Positions 55,905 to 64,000 of a stretch of DNA of 64,000 bases are shown here, piece after piece. Within the stretch, counting starts at the first letter, position 1. Each line of letters begins with the position of its first letter. Where the stretch lies: positions 190,759 through 254,758 of the forward strand of contig NZ_AXBA01000003.1 in the NCBI RefSeq assembly GCF_000473085.1. The letters are read 5' to 3'. The translations under genes were made by a program, and so were the position numbers. The notes beneath the pieces were generated by a model. It was not told where the DNA came from. It saw only the letters and a program-made list of their open reading frames with translations, and did no database searches. The stretch comes from Azorhizobium doebereinerae UFLA1-100. GTDB taxonomy: Bacteria; Pseudomonadota; Alphaproteobacteria; Rhizobiales; Xanthobacteraceae.

Positions 55905-57148
55905 CCGGACTGGGCGTCGTCTCGCCCCTGGGCATTGGCACGGAGCTGGCGTGGTCGCGCCTGCGCGCCGGCCGCTCCGGGGTGCGTGCCCTGCCGGACT
56001 GGGCGCAAGACCTGCCCGCCAAGGTCGCCGGCCTGGTGCCGAGCCGCGCGGAGGACGCCGAGGGCGGCTTCGAGCCGAGCGACACGGTCTCCGTCAAGGA
56101 CCAGCGCAAGATGGACCGCTTCATCCTGTTCGCCTTGGCCGCCGCCGCCGAGGCGGTGGCGCAGTCCGGCTGGCAGCCGGCGAATGCCGCGCAGGCCGAG
56201 CGCACCGCCACGGTGATAGCCTCCGGCATCGGCGGCTTCCCTGCCATCGTCGACATCGTGCGCACCGCCGAGCAGCGCGGCATCCGCCGGCTGTCGCCCT
56301 TCACCGTGCCGTCCTTCCTGCCCAACCTCGCCGCCGGGCACATCACCATCCGCTACGGCTTCAAGGGGCCGATCGGCACGCCGGTGACCGCCTGCGCCGC
56401 CAGCGTGCAGGCCATCGGCGACGCGGCGCGGCTGATCCGCGGCGGGGAGGCGGACATCGCGGTGTGCGGCGGGGCGGAAGCCTGCGTCGATCTCATCAGC
56501 CTGGGCGGCTTCGCCGCCGCCCGCGCCTTGTCCACCAGTTTCAACGCCACGCCCGAGCGCGCCTCGCGCCCGTTCGACCGCGACCGCGACGGCTTCGTCA
56601 TGGGCGAGGGCGCCGCGGTGCTGGTGATCGAGGAACTGGAGCACGCGCTGGCGCGCGGCGCCACGCCCATCGCCGAGATCCTCGGCTACGGCACCACGGC
56701 GGACGCCTATCACATCACCTCCGGCCCCGAGGACGGGGAGGGCGCGCGGCGCGCCATGGAGGCGGCGCTGCGGCAGGCCAAGCTCGCCCCCGGCGCGGTA
56801 CAGCACCTCAACGCCCATTCCACCTCCACTCCGGTGGGCGACGTGGGCGAGCTGGAGGCCATCAAGGCGGTGTTCGGCCGCGAGGGGCGCATCGCGGTGA
56901 GCGCCACCAAGTCGGCCACCGGCCACCTGCTCGGCGCCGCCGGCGGGCTGGAGGCGATCTTCACCATCCTCGCCCTGCGCGACCAGATCGCCCCGCCGAC
57001 GCTGAATTTCGAGACCCCCGACCCGGCGGCGGAGGGCGTGGACGTGGTTTCCGGCGCCGCCCGGCCCATGGCCATGGAGCACGCCATCTCCAACGGCTTC
57101 GGCTTCGGCGGGGTGAATGCCAGCGTGGTGTTCCGCCGCTGGGGGTGA
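55886..57148 (+). CDS. Beta-ketoacyl-ACP synthase II-like (FabF family)
   Basis: A 420-residue condensing enzyme with the complete Cys-His-His triad: Cys170 (VTACAASVQAIG), His311 (HLNAHSTSTPVGD) and His347 (KSATGHLLGAAGG). The usual NAHGTSTP motif has Ser in place of Gly. It would extend acyl-ACP chains using malonyl-ACP. No acyl carrier protein gene is near, so this is probably an accessory copy rather than the housekeeping fabF. It starts within the end of the HxlR gene, with AGGA upstream, so it is likely co-expressed with it. Confidence 0.88.
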   Translation: MRRIVVTGLGVVSPLGIGTELAWSRLRAGRSGVRALPDWAQDLPAKVAGLVPSRAEDAEGGFEPSDTVSVKDQRKMDRFILFALAAAAEAVAQSGWQPANAAQAERTATVIASGIGGFPAIVDIVRTAEQRGIRRLSPFTVPSFLPNLAAGHITIRYGFKGPIGTPVTACAASVQAIGDAARLIRGGEADIAVCGGAEACVDLISLGGFAAARALSTSFNATPERASRPFDRDRDGFVMGEGAAVLVIEELEHALARGATPIAEILGYGTTADAYHITSGPEDGEGARRAMEAALRQAKLAPGAVQHLNAHSTSTPVGDVGELEAIKAVFGREGRIAVSATKSATGHLLGAAGGLEAIFTILALRDQIAPPTLNFETPDPAAEGVDVVSGAARPMAMEHAISNGFGFGGVNASVVFRRWG

Positions 57149-57169
57149 GCGGTGGCGGCGTCGGCCCGC

Positions 57170-57197
57170 CGTGGCCGTCCTGCCGTGGCCGTCCTGT
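57170..57197 (+). repeat. Two 14-bp direct repeats
   Basis: Two adjacent copies of CGTGGCCGTCCTGY lie in the 118-bp gap between the ketoacyl synthase and lemA genes. No hairpin forms from them. Significance unknown. Confidence 0.6.
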
Positions 57198-57266
57198 CGT
57201 GGGCGCGCTATAAGGAGGCGCCGCCGGCCGGGTTGTGGGTCGGCCCGTGTTTCAGGAGACAAGCGC

Positions 57267-57890
57267 ATGTCCTTGGCCCTCAGTTCCCCGGCCCTCGGTC
57301 TCACCTCCCGCCTGCGGGTGCCGTCCCTGCTGCTGGTGGTGGCCCTGGTGCTCGCCGGCTGCGGCGTCAACGCCATCCCCACCTCCGAGGAACAGGCCAA
57401 GGCGGCCTGGAGCGAGGTGCTGAACCAGTACCAGCGCCGCTCCGACCTGATCCCCAACCTGGTGGAGACGGTGAAGGGCTATGCGGCGCAGGAGAAGGAC
57501 GTGCTGACCGCCGTGGTGGAAGCGCGCGCCAAGGCGACGCAGGTGAAGGTGGACGCCTCCACCATCACCGACCCGGCGCAGTTCAAGCAGTTCCAGGATG
57601 CCCAGTCGCAGCTCTCCGGCGCGCTCGGCCGGCTGCTGGCGGTGTCGGAAGCCTATCCGGACCTGAAGTCGAACCAGAATTTCCTTGCCCTGCAGTCGCA
57701 GATCGAGGGCACCGAGAACCGCATCGCGGTGGCCCGGCGCGACTATATCGAGGCGGTGCGGGTCTATAACACCGAGCTGAAGACCTTCCCCGGCGCGCTG
57801 TGGGCGATGACCCTCTATCGCGGCAACAAGCCGATGGAGACCTTCACCATCTCCGAGCAGCAGATGCAGGTGCCCAAGGTCAAGTTCTGA
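57267..57890 (+). CDS. LemA family lipoprotein
   Basis: A 207-residue LemA protein. The N-terminus has a lipobox (VLAGC), so it is probably a lipoprotein anchored in a membrane with its helical domain outside. Typical LemA blocks are QYQRRSDLIPNLVETVKGYA and ENRIAVARRDY. The start at 57267 follows CAGGAGACAAG. LemA genes usually precede TPM-domain genes, as here. The biochemical function is not established. Confidence 0.9.
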   Translation: MSLALSSPALGLTSRLRVPSLLLVVALVLAGCGVNAIPTSEEQAKAAWSEVLNQYQRRSDLIPNLVETVKGYAAQEKDVLTAVVEARAKATQVKVDASTITDPAQFKQFQDAQSQLSGALGRLLAVSEAYPDLKSNQNFLALQSQIEGTENRIAVARRDYIEAVRVYNTELKTFPGALWAMTLYRGNKPMETFTISEQQMQVPKVKF

Positions 57891-57913
57891 GCCGGGCCGG
57901 GCAGGGCGCCGTC

Positions 57914-58696
57914 ATGGCCACCGCGATGCCGTCGCGCGCCGCCGCGGTCGCGGCGATCGTGCTGCTGGCGCTGTGCGCGCTCGCCGGGGCGGCGCTGGCG
58001 GAGCTGACCTTCCCGCGCCTCTCCGGCCGGGTGGTGGACGCAGCCCATGTGCTCGACGCCGCCACCCTGGCGCAGCTCGACGGCAAGCTGGCGGCGCAGG
58101 AGGCCAAGGCCACCGACCAGTTCGTGGTCGCCACCATCCCCTCGCTCCAGGGCACTTCCATCGAGGACTATGCCAACCGGCTGTTCCGCGCCTGGAAGCT
58201 GGGGCAGGAGAAGAAGAACAACGGCGTGCTGCTGCTGGTGGCCCCCGCCGAGCGCAAGGTGCGCATCGAGGTGGGCTACGGGCTGGAGGGCATCCTCACC
58301 GACGCCGTGTCCAGCACCATCATCCAGACCACCATCCTGCCCGCCTTCCGCCAGGGCGACATGGCGGGCGGCATCGTGCGCGGCGCCGACGCGGTGCTGG
58401 AGATTCTCAACCTTGACCCCGAAGAGGCCAAGCGCCGGGCGGTGCAGGCCGCCGCCAGCCAGCCGGAGAATGACGACCTCATGCTGTTCGTCATCTTCGT
58501 CGTGGTGATCCTGGTGCTCTATTTCATCATCCGCAACGGCGGCGGGGGCGGCGGACGCGGGCGGCGGGGCATCGCCCTCGGCACCGGCGCCGGCTCGTCC
58601 TGGAGCTGGGGCTCCGGCGGCGGCTCGTCCGGGGGCGGGGGCTTCTCCGGCGGGGGCGGCTCGTCGGGCGGCGGCGGCGCCTCGGGAGGCTGGTGA
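57914..58696 (+). CDS. TPM domain-containing membrane protein
   Basis: A 260-residue YgcG-type protein: signal peptide, a TPM domain of about 150 residues (opening GRVVDAAHVLDAATLAQLDGKL, with EVGYGLEGILTDA), one transmembrane helix near 200 and a Gly/Ser/Trp-rich C-terminal tail. It is found with LemA in many bacteria and is thought to act at the envelope. It follows lemA by 23 bp and shares one base with the next gene. Confidence 0.88.
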   Translation: MATAMPSRAAAVAAIVLLALCALAGAALAELTFPRLSGRVVDAAHVLDAATLAQLDGKLAAQEAKATDQFVVATIPSLQGTSIEDYANRLFRAWKLGQEKKNNGVLLLVAPAERKVRIEVGYGLEGILTDAVSSTIIQTTILPAFRQGDMAGGIVRGADAVLEILNLDPEEAKRRAVQAAASQPENDDLMLFVIFVVVILVLYFIIRNGGGGGGRGRRGIALGTGAGSSWSWGSGGGSSGGGGFSGGGGSSGGGGASGGW

Positions 58697-59331
58697 TGGC
58701 GGCGACGGAACCTCAGGCGGTGCTCGCTCCCGCCGCTCTGGCCCGGGTCGAGGCGGCGATCGCGGCGGCGGAGGCGCGCACCAGCGCGGAGATCCGCGTG
58801 GTGCTGCTCACCCGGCCGCTGATTCCCCATTCCTTCTATCCGGCGCTGTGGGCGGCGCTGGCGGCGCTGGCGCTGCCGTGGCTGCTGATCCTCGCCGTGC
58901 CGCTGCGCCCGGTGGCGCTGCTGGCGGCGCAGGGGCTCATCTTCCTGGCGCTCGCCGGCCTGCTGTCCCTGCCGCCCGTGGCCCGGCGGGTGATTCCCGG
59001 CCGGGCGCGCCGGGCGGCGGCCCGCGCCGCCGCGCTCGACCGATTCCTGGCGCTGGGCATCCATTTGACGCCGGAGCGCACCGGCGTCATGATTCTCCTG
59101 AGCCTGCCGGATCGCTTGGTGGAGGTGGTCGCGGACGCCGCCATCGTCGAGAAACTGGGTCCGGGGCTGTGCGAGGAGGTTTGCGCGGCGGTCTCGGGCG
59201 GCGCGGCCGGCGGCGACGTCACGGCCGCCCTCGTCGATGGCGTGACCCGTTGCGGCGACAGGCTTTGCGGGCCGTTCCCGCAGCGCGCAGGCGATCGCAA
59301 CGCGCTGCCGGACCATGTGATCGTCGGCTGA
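58696..59331 (+). CDS. Second TPM domain protein
   Basis: A 211-residue protein with an N-terminal half of a TPM-type domain (RVEAAIAAAEARTSAEIRVVLL), two hydrophobic helices inserted in it and the rest of the domain after them (LDRFLALGIHLTPERTGVMILLSLPDRLVEVVAD). No signal peptide. The ATG at 58696 overlaps the previous stop (TGATG) and has GGGAGG upstream; a GTG one codon earlier is also possible. It completes the LemA-TPM-TPM cluster. Confidence 0.85.
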   Translation: MAATEPQAVLAPAALARVEAAIAAAEARTSAEIRVVLLTRPLIPHSFYPALWAALAALALPWLLILAVPLRPVALLAAQGLIFLALAGLLSLPPVARRVIPGRARRAAARAAALDRFLALGIHLTPERTGVMILLSLPDRLVEVVADAAIVEKLGPGLCEEVCAAVSGGAAGGDVTAALVDGVTRCGDRLCGPFPQRAGDRNALPDHVIVG

Positions 59332-59791
59332 GGCGGGGCGCGCGGGGCTGCGTTGCGCGAATTTGGCGCCGCCGACCCCGTCCAGCCCTTGACGCACGGC
59401 GAACGGGAGGCTAGACACCACCCACTTTCGCGGCAGGCGTCGGTGTCTGAGCGATCGGAGCGGCAGTGTTGGACGGCCTTTCGGGGCAGCCGGCAAAGCC
59501 CCGATCAGACAACCGAAACGCTGCCAGGTACAGCACTGATCATTTCAGGTGCACGATCACGGCGCCGTCCTTTCGGGGGCTGAGTTCCGTGATCCTCTGT
59601 CGCGAACGGGGGCGCGCCCGCTGTGCAAGCAGTGGCTCGGGCGTCTTCGGTCGTGGTCCCGCCGATGGGGAATTCCCCGCCGGTGCGAATTTTTCGTTGG
59701 TGACCTCGGTCACCGAACCGTTGCGGTCCATCGGGCCGCGAAACTTCAAAAATGCGGCGAAAGCCGCAGGTCAGGACGAGGCGAAGGCTAC
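59332..59791 (+). other. str operon leader region
   Basis: A 460-bp stretch without a credible protein gene. It starts with a promoter candidate and contains several hairpins: GGTGAC/GTCACC at 59697-59712 with loop CTCG, a GGGGAATTCCCC palindrome, and a TGCGGC-GAAA-GCCGCA stem-loop at 59753-59768, 23 bases before rpsL. The long leader may carry attenuation or S7/S12 feedback signals. Confidence 0.6.
59389..59417 (+). promoter_or_regulatory. Candidate str operon promoter
   Basis: TTGACG and TAGACA are separated by 17 bases. The -35 is nearly consensus and the whole resembles housekeeping promoters of alphaproteobacteria. It would give a leader of about 370 bases before rpsL. Confidence 0.55.
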
Positions 59792-60163
59792 ATGCCGACG
59801 ATCAACCAGCTGATCCGGAAGCCGCGGGAAGCGCAGAAGGCGCGGGACAAGGCTCCTGCTCTTCAGTCGAGCCCGCAGAAGCGTGGTGTCTGCACCCGCG
59901 TCTACACCACGACCCCGAAGAAGCCGAACTCGGCGCTTCGTAAGGTCGCCAAGGTGCGGCTGACCAACAGCTACGAAGTGATCGGCTACATCCCCGGCGA
60001 AGGTCACAATCTTCAAGAGCACTCCGTGGTGATGATCCGCGGCGGCCGTGTGAAGGATCTTCCCGGTGTGCGCTATCACATCCTGCGCGGCGTCCTGGAT
60101 ACCCAGGGCGTGAAGAACCGCAAGCAGCGCCGTTCGAAGTACGGCGCGAAGCGGCCGAAGTGA
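59792..60163 (+). CDS. rpsL: 30S ribosomal protein S12
   Basis: A 123-residue protein of the decoding centre. The [12 protein letters not shown] opening, [21 protein letters not shown] block and the streptomycin-site lysine regions ([16 protein letters not shown]) are intact, so no classical streptomycin-resistance change is seen. First gene of the str operon, 17 bp before rpsG. Codon use is markedly more biased than in the accessory genes. Confidence 0.98.
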   Translation: MPTINQLIRKPREAQKARDKAPALQSSPQKRGVCTRVYTTTPKKPNSALRKVAKVRLTNSYEVIGYIPGEGHNLQEHSVVMIRGGRVKDLPGVRYHILRGVLDTQGVKNRKQRRSKYGAKRPK

Positions 60164-60180
60164 TAAGGGGAGCTTGAGCT

Positions 60181-60651
60181 ATGTCTCGTCGTCATAAAGC
60201 CGAGCGCCGCGAAGTCATTCCGGACGCCAAGTACGGCAACATCATTCTCAGCCGCTTCATGAATTCCGTCATGCGTGACGGCAAGAAGTCGGTTGCCGAA
60301 GGCATCGTCTACGGTGCCCTCGACGTGGTCGAGGCCAAGGCCAAGCACGACCCGCTGGAGCTGTTCGTCCAGGCCCTGGAGAATGTCGCTCCGGCCGTGG
60401 AAGTGCGCTCCCGTCGCGTCGGCGGCGCCACCTACCAGGTGCCCGTCGAAGTGCGTACCGAGCGTCGCCAGACGCTGGCGATCCGCTGGCTCATCGCCTC
60501 GGCCCGCGCCCGCAACGAGAAGACCATGGTGGAGCGCCTGTCCGCCGAGCTGCTCGACGCCGCCAACAACCGCGGCAACGCGGTGAAGAAGCGCGAAGAC
60601 ACGCACCGGATGGCGGAAGCCAACCGCGCCTTCTCGCATTATCGCTGGTGA
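60181..60651 (+). CDS. rpsG: 30S ribosomal protein S7
   Basis: A 156-residue protein that nucleates the 30S head. It opens [19 protein letters not shown] and ends in the typical [15 protein letters not shown]. Length is the standard alphaproteobacterial 156. GGGGAGCTTGAGCT precedes the ATG. In E. coli S7 represses translation of this operon; whether the rpsL-rpsG spacer here (17 bp) can serve that purpose is doubtful. Confidence 0.98.
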   Translation: MSRRHKAERREVIPDAKYGNIILSRFMNSVMRDGKKSVAEGIVYGALDVVEAKAKHDPLELFVQALENVAPAVEVRSRRVGGATYQVPVEVRTERRQTLAIRWLIASARARNEKTMVERLSAELLDAANNRGNAVKKREDTHRMAEANRAFSHYRW

Positions 60652-60669
60652 TCGGAGAGGACCTCAGTC

Positions 60670-62745
60670 ATGCCGCGCCTTAACGCCATCGAGGACTACC
60701 GTAACTTCGGCATCATGGCCCACATCGATGCCGGCAAGACCACGACCACCGAGCGGATCCTCTACTACACCGGCAAGAGCCACAAGATCGGCGAAGTCCA
60801 TGACGGCGCCGCCACGATGGATTGGATGACGCAGGAGCAGGAGCGTGGCATCACGATCACCTCTGCTGCGACGACCGCCTTCTGGAACGGCAAGCGCCTG
60901 AACATCATCGACACCCCCGGGCACGTGGACTTCACCATCGAAGTCGAGCGGTCCCTGCGTGTGCTCGACGGTGCGGTGTGTGTGCTCGACGGCAACCAGG
61001 GCGTCGAGCCTCAGACCGAGACGGTGTGGCGCCAGGCGGACAAGTACAACGTGCCCCGCGTCGTGTTCGTCAACAAGATGGACAAGACCGGTGCCGACTT
61101 CTACCGCTGCGTCGAGATGATCATCGACCGCGTCGCCGGCAACCCGGTGTGCTGCCAGCTGCCGATCGGCTCCGAGAACAACTTCAAGGGCATCATCGAC
61201 CTCGTCCGCATGAAGGCGGTCGTTTGGGAAGACGAAGCCCTCGGCGCCAAGTTCCATGACGAGGAGATCCCCGCGGATCTCGCCGCCAAGGCCGCCGAAT
61301 ACCGCAACAAGCTGGTGGAAGCCGCCGTCGAGCTCGACGACGACGCCATGGCGGCCTATCTCGACGGCACCGAGCCGGACGAGGCGACCCTCAAGCGCCT
61401 GATCCGCAAGGCCGTGGTGACCCGCAAGTTCAACCCGGTGTTCTGCGGCTCGGCGTTCAAGAACAAGGGCGTGCAGCCCTTGCTCGACGCCGTCGTGGAC
61501 TACCTGCCGAGCCCCATCGATCGCGGCGCGATCAAGGGCATCGACTTCAAGACCGAAGAAGAGACCGTCCGTCTGCCGAACGACGAGGATCCGACCTCGG
61601 TTCTCGCGTTCAAGATCATGGACGACCCCTTCGTCGGCACGATCACCTTCTGCCGCGTGTACTCGGGCAAGCTCGAGACCGGCATGGGCCTCCTGAACTC
61701 CACCCGCGACAAGCGTGAGCGCGTCGGCCGCATGCTGCTGATGCATGCGAACAACCGGGAAGACATCAAGGAAGCCTATGCGGGCGACATCGTCGCCCTG
61801 GCCGGCCTCAAGGAAGTGCGCACCGGCGATACGCTGTGCTCGACCGAGAAGCCGGTGATCCTGGAGAAGATGGAATTCCCCGAGCCGGTCATCGAGATCG
61901 CGATCGAGCCGAAGTCCAAGGCCGACCAGGAGAAGCTCGGTATCGCGCTGTCCAAGCTCGCCGCCGAGGACCCGTCCTTCCGCGTGTCGACCGACCACGA
62001 GAGCGGCCAGACCATCCTCAAGGGGATGGGCGAACTGCACCTCGACATCAAGGTCGACATCCTGAAGCGCACCTACAAGGTGGATGCCAACATCGGCGCC
62101 CCCCAGGTGGCCTACCGCGAGACCCTCACCAAGAAGGTCGACGTCGACTACACCCACAAGAAGCAGACCGGTGGTACCGGCCAGTTCGCGCGGGTGAAGT
62201 TCACGGTTGAGCCGAACGAAGTCGGCAAGGGCTTCGAGTTCGAGAGCGTGATCGTCGGCGGCGCGGTGCCCAAGGAATATATTCCGGGTGTCTCGAAGGG
62301 TCTGGAAAGCGTTCTCGGCGCCGGCGTGCTGGCGGGCTTCCCGGTGGTGGACGTGAAGGTCCAGCTCACCGACGGCGCCTTCCACGAGGTGGACTCGTCC
62401 GCTTTGGCCTTCGAAATCGCGTCCCGCGCGGCGTTCCGTGAAGCCCTTCAGAAGGGCGGCCCGGTGCTGCTGGAGCCGATCATGAAGGTCGAGGTGGTGA
62501 CCCCCGAGGACTACACCGGCTCGGTCATCGGCGATCTCAACTCCCGCCGCGGCCAGATCCAGGGCCAGGACATGCGCGGCAACGCGAATGTCGTGAACGC
62601 CATGGTCCCGCTGGCCAACATGTTCGGTTACGTGAACACCCTGCGCTCGTTCAGCCAGGGCCGCGCGACCTTCACCATGCAGTTCGACCACTACGAGCAG
62701 GTGCCGTCGAACGTCGCTCAGGAGGTTCAGGCGAAATACGCCTGA
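60670..62745 (+). CDS. fusA: Translation elongation factor G
   Basis: A 691-residue translocase GTPase. G motifs are [18 protein letters not shown] and NKMDK, all intact; domains II-V follow, ending with the [22 protein letters not shown] segment. It lies 18 bp after rpsG with GGAGAGG upstream. Strong codon bias indicates very high expression. Confidence 0.98.
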   Translation: MPRLNAIEDYRNFGIMAHIDAGKTTTTERILYYTGKSHKIGEVHDGAATMDWMTQEQERGITITSAATTAFWNGKRLNIIDTPGHVDFTIEVERSLRVLDGAVCVLDGNQGVEPQTETVWRQADKYNVPRVVFVNKMDKTGADFYRCVEMIIDRVAGNPVCCQLPIGSENNFKGIIDLVRMKAVVWEDEALGAKFHDEEIPADLAAKAAEYRNKLVEAAVELDDDAMAAYLDGTEPDEATLKRLIRKAVVTRKFNPVFCGSAFKNKGVQPLLDAVVDYLPSPIDRGAIKGIDFKTEEETVRLPNDEDPTSVLAFKIMDDPFVGTITFCRVYSGKLETGMGLLNSTRDKRERVGRMLLMHANNREDIKEAYAGDIVALAGLKEVRTGDTLCSTEKPVILEKMEFPEPVIEIAIEPKSKADQEKLGIALSKLAAEDPSFRVSTDHESGQTILKGMGELHLDIKVDILKRTYKVDANIGAPQVAYRETLTKKVDVDYTHKKQTGGTGQFARVKFTVEPNEVGKGFEFESVIVGGAVPKEYIPGVSKGLESVLGAGVLAGFPVVDVKVQLTDGAFHEVDSSALAFEIASRAAFREALQKGGPVLLEPIMKVEVVTPEDYTGSVIGDLNSRRGQIQGQDMRGNANVVNAMVPLANMFGYVNTLRSFSQGRATFTMQFDHYEQVPSNVAQEVQAKYA

Positions 62746-62809
62746 TCCTCACCTTCGACTTCACCGTTTCGCAAGAAATCACCGCCAGAGAGACCCAACG
62801 GAGAGTCCC

Positions 62810-64000
<1,191 letters not shown>

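Noticed and set aside
60664..62691. A 675-codon open frame antisense to fusA, and similar long antisense frames opposite hyuA, the S53 protease and thiC
   Set aside because: High GC in third positions removes stop codons on the opposite strand; the translations are His/Arg/Gly-rich with no family features.

Overview
The window looks like a chromosomal segment of a high-GC alphaproteobacterium, most likely Hyphomicrobiales and perhaps Xanthobacteraceae. This rests on the strong GC bias in third codon positions, a histidine tRNA of the alphaproteobacterial type (no encoded G-1, A73, G1:U72), the fumC/DUF4169/ribbon-helix-helix cluster, the hflK-hflC-DUF2065-degP cluster, and the str operon (rpsL-rpsG-fusA-tuf) at the right end. 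I see no phage, insertion sequence, integrase or CRISPR array.

Layout. 1-8898: a tightly overlapping plus-strand operon with a branched-chain-amino-acid-type ABC transporter (livHMGF, without its binding protein), an isocitrate lyase/PEP mutase-fold lyase, hydantoinase B and A subunits, and an isochorismatase-fold protein lacking the nucleophilic Cys. 8917-11314: an FAD monooxygenase and a secreted protein of unknown function, divergent. 11474-16202: glycerol catabolism (glpR facing glpD-glpK-glpF). 16587-20680: a small L-idonate/gluconate cluster (orphan binding protein, idnO, idnD, LacI-type repressor) with a palindromic operator between idnO and idnD. 20853-21197: RidA.

21294-34862: the most striking accessory region. 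A minus-strand run of eleven genes encodes a complete peptide/opine-type ABC transporter, an AbrB-family membrane protein with an apparent frameshift at a 7-C tract, three intact amidases (two of them tandem paralogues), a small AtzG-like companion and a cysteine hydrolase. Just upstream are the remains of a fourth amidase, two copies of a TTGTGTACAA motif and a divergent GntR/FCD regulator. I read this as uptake and stepwise hydrolysis of a compound with several amide bonds; the substrate is unknown.

34942-50420: tRNA-His, a large secreted sedolisin-type protease without a signal peptide, thiC with its TPP riboswitch, thyA, msrQ, divergent miaA/serB whose start codons share bases, degP, DUF2065, hflC, hflK, a ribbon-helix-helix protein, DUF4169 and fumC. 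50616-59331: a ParB-like protein, a sulfotransferase fused to polysaccharide-recognition-type beta modules, a monooxygenase/MarR pair facing each other across a perfect 20-bp inverted repeat, a GlpM-like membrane protein, an HxlR regulator with expanded tandem repeats overlapping a ketoacyl synthase, and a LemA/TPM/TPM cluster. 59332-64000: leader and genes of the str operon, ending exactly at the tuf stop codon.

All functional calls come from reading motifs by eye; no database search was run.
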